Notes: generated by a model from the sequence alone, not told the origin. A stretch of DNA of 15,976 nucleotides from Planctomycetota bacterium (GCA_030740295.1 JASLXP010000547.1:1-15976), one strand, 5' to 3'; positions 6,499-14,687 are shown, counted from the first letter of the stretch. A program made the numbers and translations.

Positions 6499-8559
6499 TT
6501 AGCAAACACGTGCAGGGCTTTCCCCGGCTTTGACCTGAATTGAGCCATCCGATGTCCAGACATCCACGATCTCCGCGCCCTTCCGGCGAACAAAGGCAAA
6601 CTCACAGCGGCCCGAATAACCGGGCGCTTCGATATGCCTATGATCGAGAGCGCAGAGAAGAGTGTCCTGGCAACCTTCACTCTCGATTTCCAGATGGATC
6701 AGATTGGGATGCTGAATCTGATTCACCACAAACGGTGATTGATCTTTCTTCTTCGGAACGACAACCGCTGCCATCTGGCCGTTTGCGCCATTCACCTCGG
6801 CCAGGAGGCGTGGACGCCGAACGCTGGTGGAAGAGAGCTCGGGTTCGTAAACCTTCCTGTCTGCATCTTTGCCGTAAGGCCAGCTCCACCACTTCTCGTC
6901 CGACCGAAGGGCAATCGAATGAGGATCGTCCGGAAATGCCTCCGGGCCGGGAATCGCGAATGAGATATCAAGCCGGACTTTCTTGCCTTCGACAGTCGCC
7001 TTCCTTTCTCCTTCGATCATGACGGCGCTCTCAGGATGCGCCTGCAGTTGCCACAGGTAGCTGTGCTTTTCAGTGTCCTTCTTTATGTTGTCGACGAAAA
7101 TCATGTAGCACTCATCACCACCGAGCCGCACAAAAAAGCAATGTCGATCCGCCCACATGCAATCCTTCATGTGAGCCGCGTCCGCGATGATGTAGTCGAG
7201 ATACTCGTGCTGCTGAAAACCGCGCAGGCGCCCGTGCCGCAGGCAAAGATGCCAGCCTTCAGCATCTTTGGGCAGCCCGTCAACCAGAACGACGCTGTGC
7301 TGATCCGCGTGGCCATTGTACCGGCCGGTGTCGATGGCGAGGTACTCACCGTAAGCGAATATGGAGAAGTGGCCGCAATCCGCGTGACGATGCGTCAGGC
7401 AAGTGTGGCTCATCCCTGAACCAGGGAAATTCATGTAGACCGCGTCCGGTCCCCAGGACGTTCTGAAATGCGACAGCTCAGTGCCGGGCGAGTACTGGGT
7501 CAAAGGCAGTCCGGCCTCAGCGACCGCTGTGGCCTCGGCCTCTGCATCCCAGAAGAGAAAAGCCAGCATGAGGTGCGACAACCGCTTGACCCTGGTCGCT
7601 GTATCGGGCTCGCGGTATCTGCGAAAGAAAATCGGCGGCCCCTCGAACTCGTGCCAGAAGCCTCGCAAAATCGAATCGTCATATTCACGAGCGAGAATCA
7701 GCAACCAGGCAAGACCTGTAGGTGATGCGAGCCCGAGGTCCCCGGCGTTCAGCAATGAGCTGCGGTCGGGAAGCAGATACATGACCGTTGCGTGACCTGT
7801 CTTACGAAGCCTGGGGGCATCCTTGAAGATGTCGCCGTGCCCCGACTGTTTGTGAAGAAACGCGAACAGCGTGACTGCGGCGAGCATCTCGTGCACATAC
7901 CCGGTGCCTTCATAGCCGAAACCATTTTCATCACACGCGTGTGCCAGGTACTTGATGCAGATCTCCCGGGTCTGCGAAACGACCTCCTGCCATCCGTCGT
8001 ACCCACATTCTTCACCCCAAAGCAACGCCGCAATACCGGCATTGATGCTGAGAAAAACATGCACGTTATTACCCGCACTCGTCCGCACCAGGATGCGCTC
8101 GAATGAAGAGAAAGGAATGATGTGCTCCTTCATCAATCGGCATAGTGTGGAGCGGCTGTGTTCGTTCAATGCATCCCGGACGATGTCCCCGGCAATAGCG
8201 ATTTCACCATGGGAGATCACCGGTTGCCGGTGATGCGAGAGGATCGATTGCAGATGCTCCTCACTGCCTTCATAAACTTCTGTGAGGTATCCGATGCAGC
8301 GCTCTACGTGCCGCAGGGCTTCATCGTCGTCGTTGACTCTGGAGAGGATAGCAGCCTCCACAACAGCCGGAGTAATCGAATGCCAACCCAGATTGCCGTG
8401 TGAGGTGTACTCTCCCGAGGCCGCGTCTATGCTTACGACTTCCTCGAAGGCACTCAGGATGAGTTGCCAGTATTCATCGTATGGGGCCGTTGTCGTACGC
8501 GAGCGAATTTCCTGTAGTGTCCTTCCGCTCAGCAGAATTCCCAGCTTTGATTCTTCCAT
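6499..8559 (-). CDS. Heparinase II/III-like polysaccharide lyase, apparently cytoplasmic
   Basis: 686 residues in the heparinase II/III layout: an N-terminal alpha/alpha-toroid (~1-340) followed by a C-terminal beta-sandwich (~360-686). Family landmarks are NNVHVFLSINAG (Asn164-Asn165, His167), GYEGTGYVHEM (Tyr216, Tyr221) and HRHADCGHFSIFAYGEYLAID (His390-Asp410). These correspond to the Asn/His, Tyr and His residues that neutralise, abstract and donate protons in beta-elimination of uronic acid-containing glycans such as heparin or alginate. The assignment of exact catalytic residues is by pattern only. The N-terminus (MEESKLGILLSGRTLQEIRS) is polar with no signal peptide, so the protein probably acts on imported oligosaccharide, unless the start is misplaced. 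The true substrate is unknown; related proteins act on heparin, alginate or other acidic glycans. It is the first gene of a likely two-gene operon with the DUF6785 protein and is divergent from the YfhO-like gene. Confidence 0.85.
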   Translation of the reverse strand: MEESKLGILLSGRTLQEIRSRTTTAPYDEYWQLILSAFEEVVSIDAASGEYTSHGNLGWHSITPAVVEAAILSRVNDDDEALRHVERCIGYLTEVYEGSEEHLQSILSHHRQPVISHGEIAIAGDIVRDALNEHSRSTLCRLMKEHIIPFSSFERILVRTSAGNNVHVFLSINAGIAALLWGEECGYDGWQEVVSQTREICIKYLAHACDENGFGYEGTGYVHEMLAAVTLFAFLHKQSGHGDIFKDAPRLRKTGHATVMYLLPDRSSLLNAGDLGLASPTGLAWLLILAREYDDSILRGFWHEFEGPPIFFRRYREPDTATRVKRLSHLMLAFLFWDAEAEATAVAEAGLPLTQYSPGTELSHFRTSWGPDAVYMNFPGSGMSHTCLTHRHADCGHFSIFAYGEYLAIDTGRYNGHADQHSVVLVDGLPKDAEGWHLCLRHGRLRGFQQHEYLDYIIADAAHMKDCMWADRHCFFVRLGGDECYMIFVDNIKKDTEKHSYLWQLQAHPESAVMIEGERKATVEGKKVRLDISFAIPGPEAFPDDPHSIALRSDEKWWSWPYGKDADRKVYEPELSSTSVRRPRLLAEVNGANGQMAAVVVPKKKDQSPFVVNQIQHPNLIHLEIESEGCQDTLLCALDHRHIEAPGYSGRCEFAFVRRKGAEIVDVWTSDGSIQVKAGESPARVC

Positions 8560-8648
8560 TTTGTTGCTCTCGTGCAGTTGCGGGGTGAGCGTCTCGTAGC
8601 TGGCTCTCCGAGGCCAGAACTCTGGAGTACGGAGACTCCTGCTACTGT

Positions 8649-8679
8649 TCTGATCCGATCAGATCAACTTCGATTCGAA
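8649..8679. promoter_or_regulatory. Two adjacent dyads in the divergent intergenic region
   Basis: TCTGATC-C-GATCAGA (8649-8663) is a perfect 7-bp dyad around one base. Five bases later TTCGA-T-TCGAA (8669-8679) is a perfect 5-bp dyad around one base. Both lie in the 150-bp gap between the divergently read lyase (start 8559) and YfhO-like gene (start 8710), where an operator would be expected. No regulator gene is nearby, and I cannot place -35/-10 boxes with confidence. Confidence 0.4.
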
Positions 8680-8709
8680 ATCAGAGCCACCTGAACTTAC
8701 GCTTCGGTG

Positions 8710-10860
8710 ATGGAGCTTTCGAAGAACAACCGATCCAATACTCACCGTGGAGCGTCAATTTCACAAGATGCGATCAAAGGCGCGCTTCTGCTCGGCGTAC
8801 TCACGATGCTGCTCTTTTCACAGGGGCTGGTCGGACAGTTCCTCCTGCTCGGACGCGAGCTGGATTTCATCAGCTTCAGGTATCTGAGCGAGGCGCGAGA
8901 GCAGATTGGCCAAGGGAAGATCCCGCTCTGGACATCGCGCGTGTTCTGTGGATTTCCACTCCTGGCGAACCCGGAGCTGGCCTTGTGTTATCCGCCGACC
9001 TGGCTGGCGTTTCTGCTGCCCGTGCACCGGGCCATCGGTGTGCTTGCCGCTCTGCATGTGCTGCTGAGCGGGATGCTGGCTTACCTTTTCTTCAATGAGC
9101 GAGGCCTGGGACGATACGGGTGTTTCACGGCTGCAGGGACGTGGACGTTCGCGGGCATCGCCATGTCTCATGTGGCGCACCTGCCCACACTTTCTGCGCT
9201 GGCATGGCTGCCGGGGCTTTTCTGGTGCGTGGAACAGAGCGTCGCAAAAGGAGGTCTGTGGAGGCATGCTCGGCTCGGAGCTGTCGCGGGCATTCAGATG
9301 CTGGCAGGTGATTTCGGCATTGCGTTTGTTTCGCAGTTTGGCGCGCTGCTCTGGATGATTCTCGAATTGGGAATCGCCGGTCAAGAATATTCTCGTCGAA
9401 GGATTATCGAGTGCGGATGCTTTGTGCTGCTCTGCGGGGTCGGTCTCTCTGCAGTGCAGGGATTACCTTTTGTCGAGCTCCTCGAGCAGGCAGTACCTCA
9501 ACAACGTGAAGGCGTACACTTCATGCACTTGATCGTGCCCGGCCTTGCCGGTGGCGGCAGCCTTTTCCTCGGTGTGCTTTTTCTGCCTCTTGCGGGGGCG
9601 GGGCTCTTCAGACGCCAAGGCATTCCGTTCGGGGTGCTGGGGCTGACAGGCATTGCCTTTGGTTTCGTAGCGCCCTCAGCGAATGCTTTTGCAGCTCTGG
9701 CTCTTGCAGGATTGGTCGGTCATGGGACGGATGTGATAGCGGAGAAAAGCGACGGATTCAGCAAGCCAAGAGAGACATTTTCGGTCCTGGCCCTGGGCAT
9801 TCTGGGGATCGGGTTGTCTATGACGTTTTTCGATTATCCGAAATCGAGCCTGAAACACATGGCAGGGCTGTCTCTGTGTATGGGAGGGGTTTTGGGTCTT
9901 GCGTATGTATTCGTCTGCAAACGCTGGTCTGCATTCCGGTGGTCTGTTCTACGAGTATTGGTGGGTTTGCACGTGCTCACACTTTTCTGGTCAGGCGGGC
10001 GATGGATCCCGAAGATGCGCGTGAAGGATTTTGAAGAGACACGTCTTGAAGAAGAAAGTCTGGTAAAGCAGCTCAGTGCAAAGCCGGGACACCGAATCGT
10101 TGACCTCACGACGATGCCGATGGCACACTCGAGATGGGTTCCGTACGGGCTGGAATCGGTTTCAGGATTCAGTCGATACGTGCCATCCGACGTCATCAGA
10201 TACAGCTCGATTGGCGAAGAATCGGCCCCCGCCGCAGGGGGGGCAGCATATGCATCTTTCGTGAGGTCACCCCGGATGCTGCAGGTAGCCGGCTGCCAGT
10301 ACATCCTGGTCGACGCGAATGCGACGCCTTTGATCCGGTTGCTGGATCGTGAGCTGTCGGAGGCATTGGGGGAACCATCCGTTCTGAAGGAAGTGGATGT
10401 CTTCAGTACTCGCTGGAAGGTTTTTCGTATCGGGATCAGGCCCTGGGATATTCTGCAGTATGGGGTCCTTGCCGGAGCGAATCAGCAGGTAGAGCTGGTC
10501 TTCTGTCCAGATCGGCAGTGTGCCTGGCAGGGCATTTCTTCAAGCAACACTGGCAGGCCAAGAGTGGTGCTTGAATCCGATCCGCAAGACAGCCCAGCGG
10601 CCGATGGAGCCGATTACAGCGGGCTCTTCTTTTCAAGACGGCACAGCAGAAACCTGCGCGCATTCTCCGATGCTGGTGAAGCTGATATCGTCCGAGCCCA
10701 GTATGTGTTTGCGGCTATCCCCAAGGCGGATACTTCGGACCTGGATTCAGAATCCTTCGTATACGAACCGAGGTCATTCAGAGTGGGGCTGTACATCACT
10801 CTGACGATGCTGGCATTGTCATGCGCGGCATTTGTTGCCGGAGTAGTCAGTCCTCGCTGA
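8710..10860 (+). CDS. YfhO-like GT-C family membrane protein
   Basis: 716 residues from the ATG at 8710 (a GTG directly before it at 8707 is also possible). A short polar N-terminus is followed by a first membrane span near residues 24-43, then the lumenal stretch LLGRELDFISFRYLSEAREQ...IPLWTSRVFCGFPLLANPELALCYPP. This is typical of YfhO/GT-C proteins: an acidic residue after the first span, then P-L-W...G-F-P-L...N-P-E. About ten further hydrophobic spans follow to ~430. Next come a ~250-residue soluble extracytoplasmic domain and a last C-terminal span introduced by YEPRSFRVGLYITLTMLAL, again YfhO-like. Members are thought to transfer sugars from lipid carriers to envelope polymers. At 716 residues it is on the short side, and the usual W/G-rich motif before the last span is poorly conserved. 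It converges on rodA, with a hairpin just after its stop. Confidence 0.75.
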   Translation: MELSKNNRSNTHRGASISQDAIKGALLLGVLTMLLFSQGLVGQFLLLGRELDFISFRYLSEAREQIGQGKIPLWTSRVFCGFPLLANPELALCYPPTWLAFLLPVHRAIGVLAALHVLLSGMLAYLFFNERGLGRYGCFTAAGTWTFAGIAMSHVAHLPTLSALAWLPGLFWCVEQSVAKGGLWRHARLGAVAGIQMLAGDFGIAFVSQFGALLWMILELGIAGQEYSRRRIIECGCFVLLCGVGLSAVQGLPFVELLEQAVPQQREGVHFMHLIVPGLAGGGSLFLGVLFLPLAGAGLFRRQGIPFGVLGLTGIAFGFVAPSANAFAALALAGLVGHGTDVIAEKSDGFSKPRETFSVLALGILGIGLSMTFFDYPKSSLKHMAGLSLCMGGVLGLAYVFVCKRWSAFRWSVLRVLVGLHVLTLFWSGGRWIPKMRVKDFEETRLEEESLVKQLSAKPGHRIVDLTTMPMAHSRWVPYGLESVSGFSRYVPSDVIRYSSIGEESAPAAGGAAYASFVRSPRMLQVAGCQYILVDANATPLIRLLDRELSEALGEPSVLKEVDVFSTRWKVFRIGIRPWDILQYGVLAGANQQVELVFCPDRQCAWQGISSSNTGRPRVVLESDPQDSPAADGADYSGLFFSRRHSRNLRAFSDAGEADIVRAQYVFAAIPKADTSDLDSESFVYEPRSFRVGLYITLTMLALSCAAFVAGVVSPR

Positions 10861-10886
10861 GCATTGTCCGCGCGGGAATGTGCCTG

Positions 10887-10908
10887 CCCGGAGCGATGCT
10901 GCTCCGGG
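10887..10908 (+). terminator. GC-rich hairpin after the YfhO-like gene
   Basis: CCCGGAGC-GATGCT-GCTCCGGG is a perfect 8-bp stem with a 6-nt loop, 27 nt after the stop codon. No U-tract follows, so it is a candidate rather than a canonical intrinsic terminator. An 8-base direct repeat, GACTCGTC, occurs at 10908-10915 and 10927-10934. Confidence 0.5.
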
Positions 10909-10947
10909 ACTCGTCTCGCTCCGCTCGACTCGTCAGGCCACCCCAAT

Positions 10948-11003
10948 CACCACTCACCATTCACCATTCACCATTCACCAATCACCATTCACCATTCACC
11001 ATT
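10948..11003. repeat. Eight-copy heptamer tandem array (CACCATT)
   Basis: Eight consecutive 7-bp units: CACCACT, three CACCATT, CACCAAT, then three CACCATT. Six are identical and two differ by one base. The array ends 8 bp past the rodA stop codon (11012-11014), in the convergent gap between the YfhO-like gene and rodA. A 7-bp period in non-coding DNA suggests slippage-prone minisatellite sequence. Confidence 0.95.
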
Positions 11004-11011
11004 CTTCCTCC

Positions 11012-12262
11012 CTACCCTTCCCTCGCTTTTCTGATGGCAAATTCCCAGAGCACTTTCTCCCGTTCCTCTTGCCGCTCGTTGGAGCGTCGTCGGATGTCGT
11101 CGTCGTACTCGAAATCATCCTTGGCCAGCGTTGCCTGAGGGCGCATGCTGACGTTGAGGATGAGGCCCAAAAGAAAGAAGGATGAGATGAGCGAAGATCC
11201 ACCATAACTCACGAACGGAAGGGTGAGCCCGGTAATCGGCATCAGCCCAATAGTCATGGCCGTGTTGATGTAGAGCTGGGTGGCCAACAGAGCGACGGTG
11301 CCAATGACCAGCACTCGGCCGGAAGGGTCTTCCTGCCGGTCGGCGATGGTCAACGCCGAGGCGAAGAAAAGAAAGAAGACCAGCAGCACGAACATGAGGC
11401 CAGCGAAGCCAATCTCTTCGCCGATGACAGCAAAGATGAAATCGGTGGTGCGCACGGGCAGGAAGTTGAGGCGGTTCATGGTGCCCTCCATCCAGCCTTT
11501 ACCGGCCAGGCCGCCGGAGCCAATGGCGAGCTTGGATTGGATGAGCTGGTAGAGCTCGTTCATCGCTGCAGGACTGTCTACTTCGGATTGTTTGAGAAAG
11601 TAAATGATGCGTTTCTGTTGATACGGCTTGAGCACAAAGAAGAACATCGGCGGCGCAACGCAAATGGCCATGCCGACGATCACCAGCAGGTGTCGCAGCC
11701 TCGAGCCGGCCACGAACAGGATCGAAAACAGAACGGGCAGGAAGAGCAATGCCGTCCCCAGATCAGGCTGGCGCATGATGAGCGCCATAGGCACCAGGGT
11801 CAGAGCGAACGGTACCGCCAGGCCAAACCAAACGCGGTGCGTCTCACGGTATTGCATGTATCGGGCAAGGCACAGAATCAGCCCTATTTTCATGAGCTCG
11901 GACGGCTGCAGCATCATGAATCCAAGCGGTATCCAGCGACTGACCCCGTTTATCACGGGAAAGATCCCGAGTCGCGCACCGATGAGCAGGACCAACAACA
12001 AAGCCACGCACGCGCCGTAAATCACAAAACCATTTTCAATGAAGGTCTTGTAAGACGGGACAATCGTGAAAAGCAGAACAAACGAACTGAGCGCTATCCA
12101 CACCAACTGCTTCTTGGCTCGAGCCAGCCGTATGGCCTCGCCCTCCGGCCCGGTCAGAATGCCAGAGCCGCTGTGAATGAAGGCCACCCCAATCGTGAGC
12201 AGGATGGCGACCTCAATGAGAATCGGCCAGCTCAAGTTGCGGAGGTTTTTGCGAGTAAGCAT
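11012..12262 (-). CDS. rodA: RodA peptidoglycan glycosyltransferase (SEDS family)
   Basis: RodA polymerises lipid II into glycan strands during lateral-wall growth and works in complex with PBP2. I place the start at the ATG at 12262 (MLTRKNLRNLSWPILIEVAI), giving 416 residues. The frame stays open upstream to 12391, but those extra 43 residues are encoded by the degenerate repeats and lack family character. About ten membrane spans are present. SEDS landmarks are QPSELMKIGLILCLARY (from ~119), MRQPDLGTALLF (Asp167), TDFIFAVIGEEIGFAG (Asp274, at the position of the essential Asp in Thermus RodA) and PFVSYGGSSL (~349-358). The C-terminal ~40 residues form a highly charged cytoplasmic tail (KDDFEYDDDIRRRSNERQEE). 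It is the last gene of the mreD-mrdA-rodA set, 88 bp after the mrdA stop. No Shine-Dalgarno is seen before this ATG. Confidence 0.95.
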   Translation of the reverse strand: MLTRKNLRNLSWPILIEVAILLTIGVAFIHSGSGILTGPEGEAIRLARAKKQLVWIALSSFVLLFTIVPSYKTFIENGFVIYGACVALLLVLLIGARLGIFPVINGVSRWIPLGFMMLQPSELMKIGLILCLARYMQYRETHRVWFGLAVPFALTLVPMALIMRQPDLGTALLFLPVLFSILFVAGSRLRHLLVIVGMAICVAPPMFFFVLKPYQQKRIIYFLKQSEVDSPAAMNELYQLIQSKLAIGSGGLAGKGWMEGTMNRLNFLPVRTTDFIFAVIGEEIGFAGLMFVLLVFFLFFASALTIADRQEDPSGRVLVIGTVALLATQLYINTAMTIGLMPITGLTLPFVSYGGSSLISSFFLLGLILNVSMRPQATLAKDDFEYDDDIRRRSNERQEEREKVLWEFAIRKAREG

Positions 12263-12318
12263 GGGGAGTAGCGGAATTATTGAAATGCTGGAATGTCGGA
12301 GAAGTGATGGCTCTAAGG

Positions 12319-12393
12319 CCTCAGCTCTCTGAATTGTGAATCCTGATTCCTCAGTTCTCTGAATCCTGATTCGTGTATTCTGAATCCTCATTC
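12319..12393. repeat. Degenerate direct repeats across the mrdA-rodA junction
   Basis: A 16-bp unit, CCTCAGYTCTCTGAAT, occurs at 12319-12334 and 12349-12364 with one difference (30-bp period). A 14-bp unit, STGAATCCTSATTC, occurs three times at 12336-12349, 12359-12372 and 12380-12393. The mrdA stop codon (minus-strand TGA at 12351-12353) lies inside the second 16-bp copy. The last ~14 residues of PBP2 (MNEDSEYTNQDSEN) are encoded by repeat sequence. Confidence 0.85.
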
Positions 12394-14687
12394 ATCGCCA
12401 CACTCGGTTGCAGAGCGGGCATTTCGTATCTTTCCAGAATTCTTCTGACGATGGGTGCAGCCACGTCGCCGCCGTGTTCTTCGGGATCGCCCGGGTTCTC
12501 GGCACGAGTAAGGCCCTCGCAGACGACAGCGAAGGCGATGTGCGGTTTTTCCGCGGGATAGTAACCGGCGAACCAGCCGATGTTGCCCTCGGGGCGTCCG
12601 GACTGCGCAGTGCTTGTTTTGCCGGAGAGATGGAACGGCAGAGGGCTGTCTTTGAAAGTCTTGTTGGCAGTGCCTTTCTTAGTGTTGACCACGTCAAAGA
12701 GGCCCTTGCGGATGACTTCGAGAGTTGAGGAAGACATCTCTATACGGCGCCCTATGCTGGTTTCGTGATCGAATCTCACTCGTCGAAAATCTTCGTCTAT
12801 GATCTCCTTCACCAATCGCGGTCTGAGCAGCAGGCCGCCATTCGCAACGGCTGCCATCATGCGAACAACCTGCAGCGGTGAGACAGTCAGATATCCCTGA
12901 CCGATGGCCAGATTGCGTGTGTCGCCCCGGTACCACGGCTCGTTCAGACGTGCCCTTTTCCAGTCGGGATCTGGCAGAATGCCTCGGCTCTCGAAATTAC
13001 GGACCTCTGTGCCCGGCCGAACACCGAACTCAAACTCCTTTGCCCATTTCAGAATCGGATTCAACCCGGCGCGGTCGGCACAAGAGTAGTAGAAGACATT
13101 GCAGGACTGTTGCAGCGCCTGCCGCACGTCAATCTCCTGGTGTCCCCAACGGGCCCAGCAACGGAATCGGTTTCGATTATTCGGAAACAGAGCGCCCTGG
13201 CAGTTGATGTGCGATTGCGGCCGGATGATGCCCTCTTCGAGCAGGCAGATGCTGGACAATATCTTGAATATCGAACCAAGTGGATAGTGGCTGCTGAAGG
13301 CACGATTGATCGTTGGCTGTGATCTGCTCCGGTAAAGCCGTTCGACCGTATCCTGCGAAACCGGCTGCACGAGATCGTTGGGATCGAAATTCGGAAATGA
13401 ACCAGTGGCCAGGATTTCACCATTCCGAACATCCATGAAAACCGCCGCCCCCATTTCTCGATCGAATTCCTCTTCAAGAATCTTCTGCAAGCGAGGCTCG
13501 ATGGTCAGGACAAGATTGTGCCCGGCGCTGGATTCATCGTGGTCGAGAACGTCCTGAATCCGATTGCGAAAATCACGTTCCACCCACCTTCGCCCTCGAC
13601 GGCCGCGCAGATGGTTTTCGAATACTGATTCGATGCCTGACTTGCCGACCAGATCATCCTGTGTGAGCCCGAGCCTTGCGAGCTCACGATTAAGCGTGGC
13701 AAAGAAGAAGGCGTTCGAGGTGGGCCTGACACCGGAACGGGCCCAACGCCGAATCCAAATATCATCCGATTCCTGGAGCCATTTCTTGAGCTGGGCCTCA
13801 CTCGGCTTTCCGGTCGTGCCAAGGACTTGCCCCAGAAGCTGCTTTTGCGGGTAACGACGGACACTCCGGGTGCCTATGCTTGCAGCAGGCACTTCGTGAC
13901 CACTGCTGGCGACGCGGATCATGGTCTCGTAATCCAGATTGGGTATCAGCACCTCAGGACCGGCCCGGCGGAGAATCTTCTTATGAAGCACAGCTCTCGA
14001 CTCATCGAGTTTCTGAGCGAGGACCTCCGACTCGATATTGAGCAGCACACCAAGGTGGACGGGCAATTCGCCGTTGCTGGAGACCACCAACTGATTTGGG
14101 TCGTTGGCCGGCCCCGTCAGCTCAGAAAAATCCACCCACACCGAGTATTCTTCGAGCGCCTCTCTAAAGAAGAACCACTTCCTCTTCTCCTCTTCGAAGA
14201 GTGTCACGCCGGCCGGCAGATCTTCTTCGATGCCTTCTCTGGTTGATGCAGCCAGGGGGACATGGTCTGCGATTCGATACTTCCAACCGATGAGTCTTTG
14301 CCCCGACGCCTTTTCCTTCCGGGCTTCTTTCAGCCTGTTCTTGATGACCGATTGCCGCAGCCCTTCGAGCTCATAGGCAATCTGGTAATCGGGGATAGCT
14401 GTCATGCGAGAGAGCTTTGCGATCAGTTCGGCTTCATCCTTGATCTTACGCAAGTTAATCTTCAGGTCGTAAGTCGCGGCATCTGTGGTAAGCACTGTGC
14501 CGTCACGAGCAAGGATCTTGCCTCTTGGCGCATCCACCTGATCCTGTCGGACGCGGCGTTCCTCGACGAGCTCATCGTAGTAACCCTTGTGAATCACCTG
14601 CAACTCAAAGAGCCGCAGAGGTACGAGCCCGAAACAGAAGACGGAGATCGTTCCAAAGAAAATGTAGAGGCGCGTTTCATATCGCAC
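12351..14687 (-). CDS. mrdA: Penicillin-binding protein 2 (elongation transpeptidase) with enlarged pedestal
   Basis: PBP2 cross-links peptidoglycan made by RodA in the periplasm. The GTG start at 14687 is supported by an AGGGAG 7 nt upstream and overlaps the mreD stop by 11 nt. The N-terminus has a short cytoplasmic tail and one membrane anchor (YIFFGTISVFCFGLVPLRLF, ~8-27), then APRGKILARDGTVL (~53-66), the usual start of the pedestal domain. The transpeptidase domain begins near VGKSGIESVFE (~348). It carries SIFK (Ser472 nucleophile, Lys475), SCN (Ser528, Asn530) and KTST (690-693) in place of the common KTGT. Total length is 778 residues against about 630 in E. coli. The excess lies in residues ~80-280, between the RDG motif and the GKSGIE motif, and is rich in charged helical sequence. 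The C-terminal ~14 residues come from intergenic-type repeats. Confidence 0.95.
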   Translation of the reverse strand: MRYETRLYIFFGTISVFCFGLVPLRLFELQVIHKGYYDELVEERRVRQDQVDAPRGKILARDGTVLTTDAATYDLKINLRKIKDEAELIAKLSRMTAIPDYQIAYELEGLRQSVIKNRLKEARKEKASGQRLIGWKYRIADHVPLAASTREGIEEDLPAGVTLFEEEKRKWFFFREALEEYSVWVDFSELTGPANDPNQLVVSSNGELPVHLGVLLNIESEVLAQKLDESRAVLHKKILRRAGPEVLIPNLDYETMIRVASSGHEVPAASIGTRSVRRYPQKQLLGQVLGTTGKPSEAQLKKWLQESDDIWIRRWARSGVRPTSNAFFFATLNRELARLGLTQDDLVGKSGIESVFENHLRGRRGRRWVERDFRNRIQDVLDHDESSAGHNLVLTIEPRLQKILEEEFDREMGAAVFMDVRNGEILATGSFPNFDPNDLVQPVSQDTVERLYRSRSQPTINRAFSSHYPLGSIFKILSSICLLEEGIIRPQSHINCQGALFPNNRNRFRCWARWGHQEIDVRQALQQSCNVFYYSCADRAGLNPILKWAKEFEFGVRPGTEVRNFESRGILPDPDWKRARLNEPWYRGDTRNLAIGQGYLTVSPLQVVRMMAAVANGGLLLRPRLVKEIIDEDFRRVRFDHETSIGRRIEMSSSTLEVIRKGLFDVVNTKKGTANKTFKDSPLPFHLSGKTSTAQSGRPEGNIGWFAGYYPAEKPHIAFAVVCEGLTRAENPGDPEEHGGDVAAPIVRRILERYEMPALQPSVAMNEDSEYTNQDSEN

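Noticed and set aside
11537..12271. A 244-residue plus-strand open frame
   Set aside because: It is antisense to rodA and composed of Gln/Arg/His-rich sequence typical of the complement of membrane-protein codons.
12263..12391. Upstream extension of rodA adding 43 residues
   Set aside because: The extension is encoded by degenerate repeats and overlaps the mrdA end by about 40 bp. RodA homology and the first membrane span begin right after the ATG at 12262.
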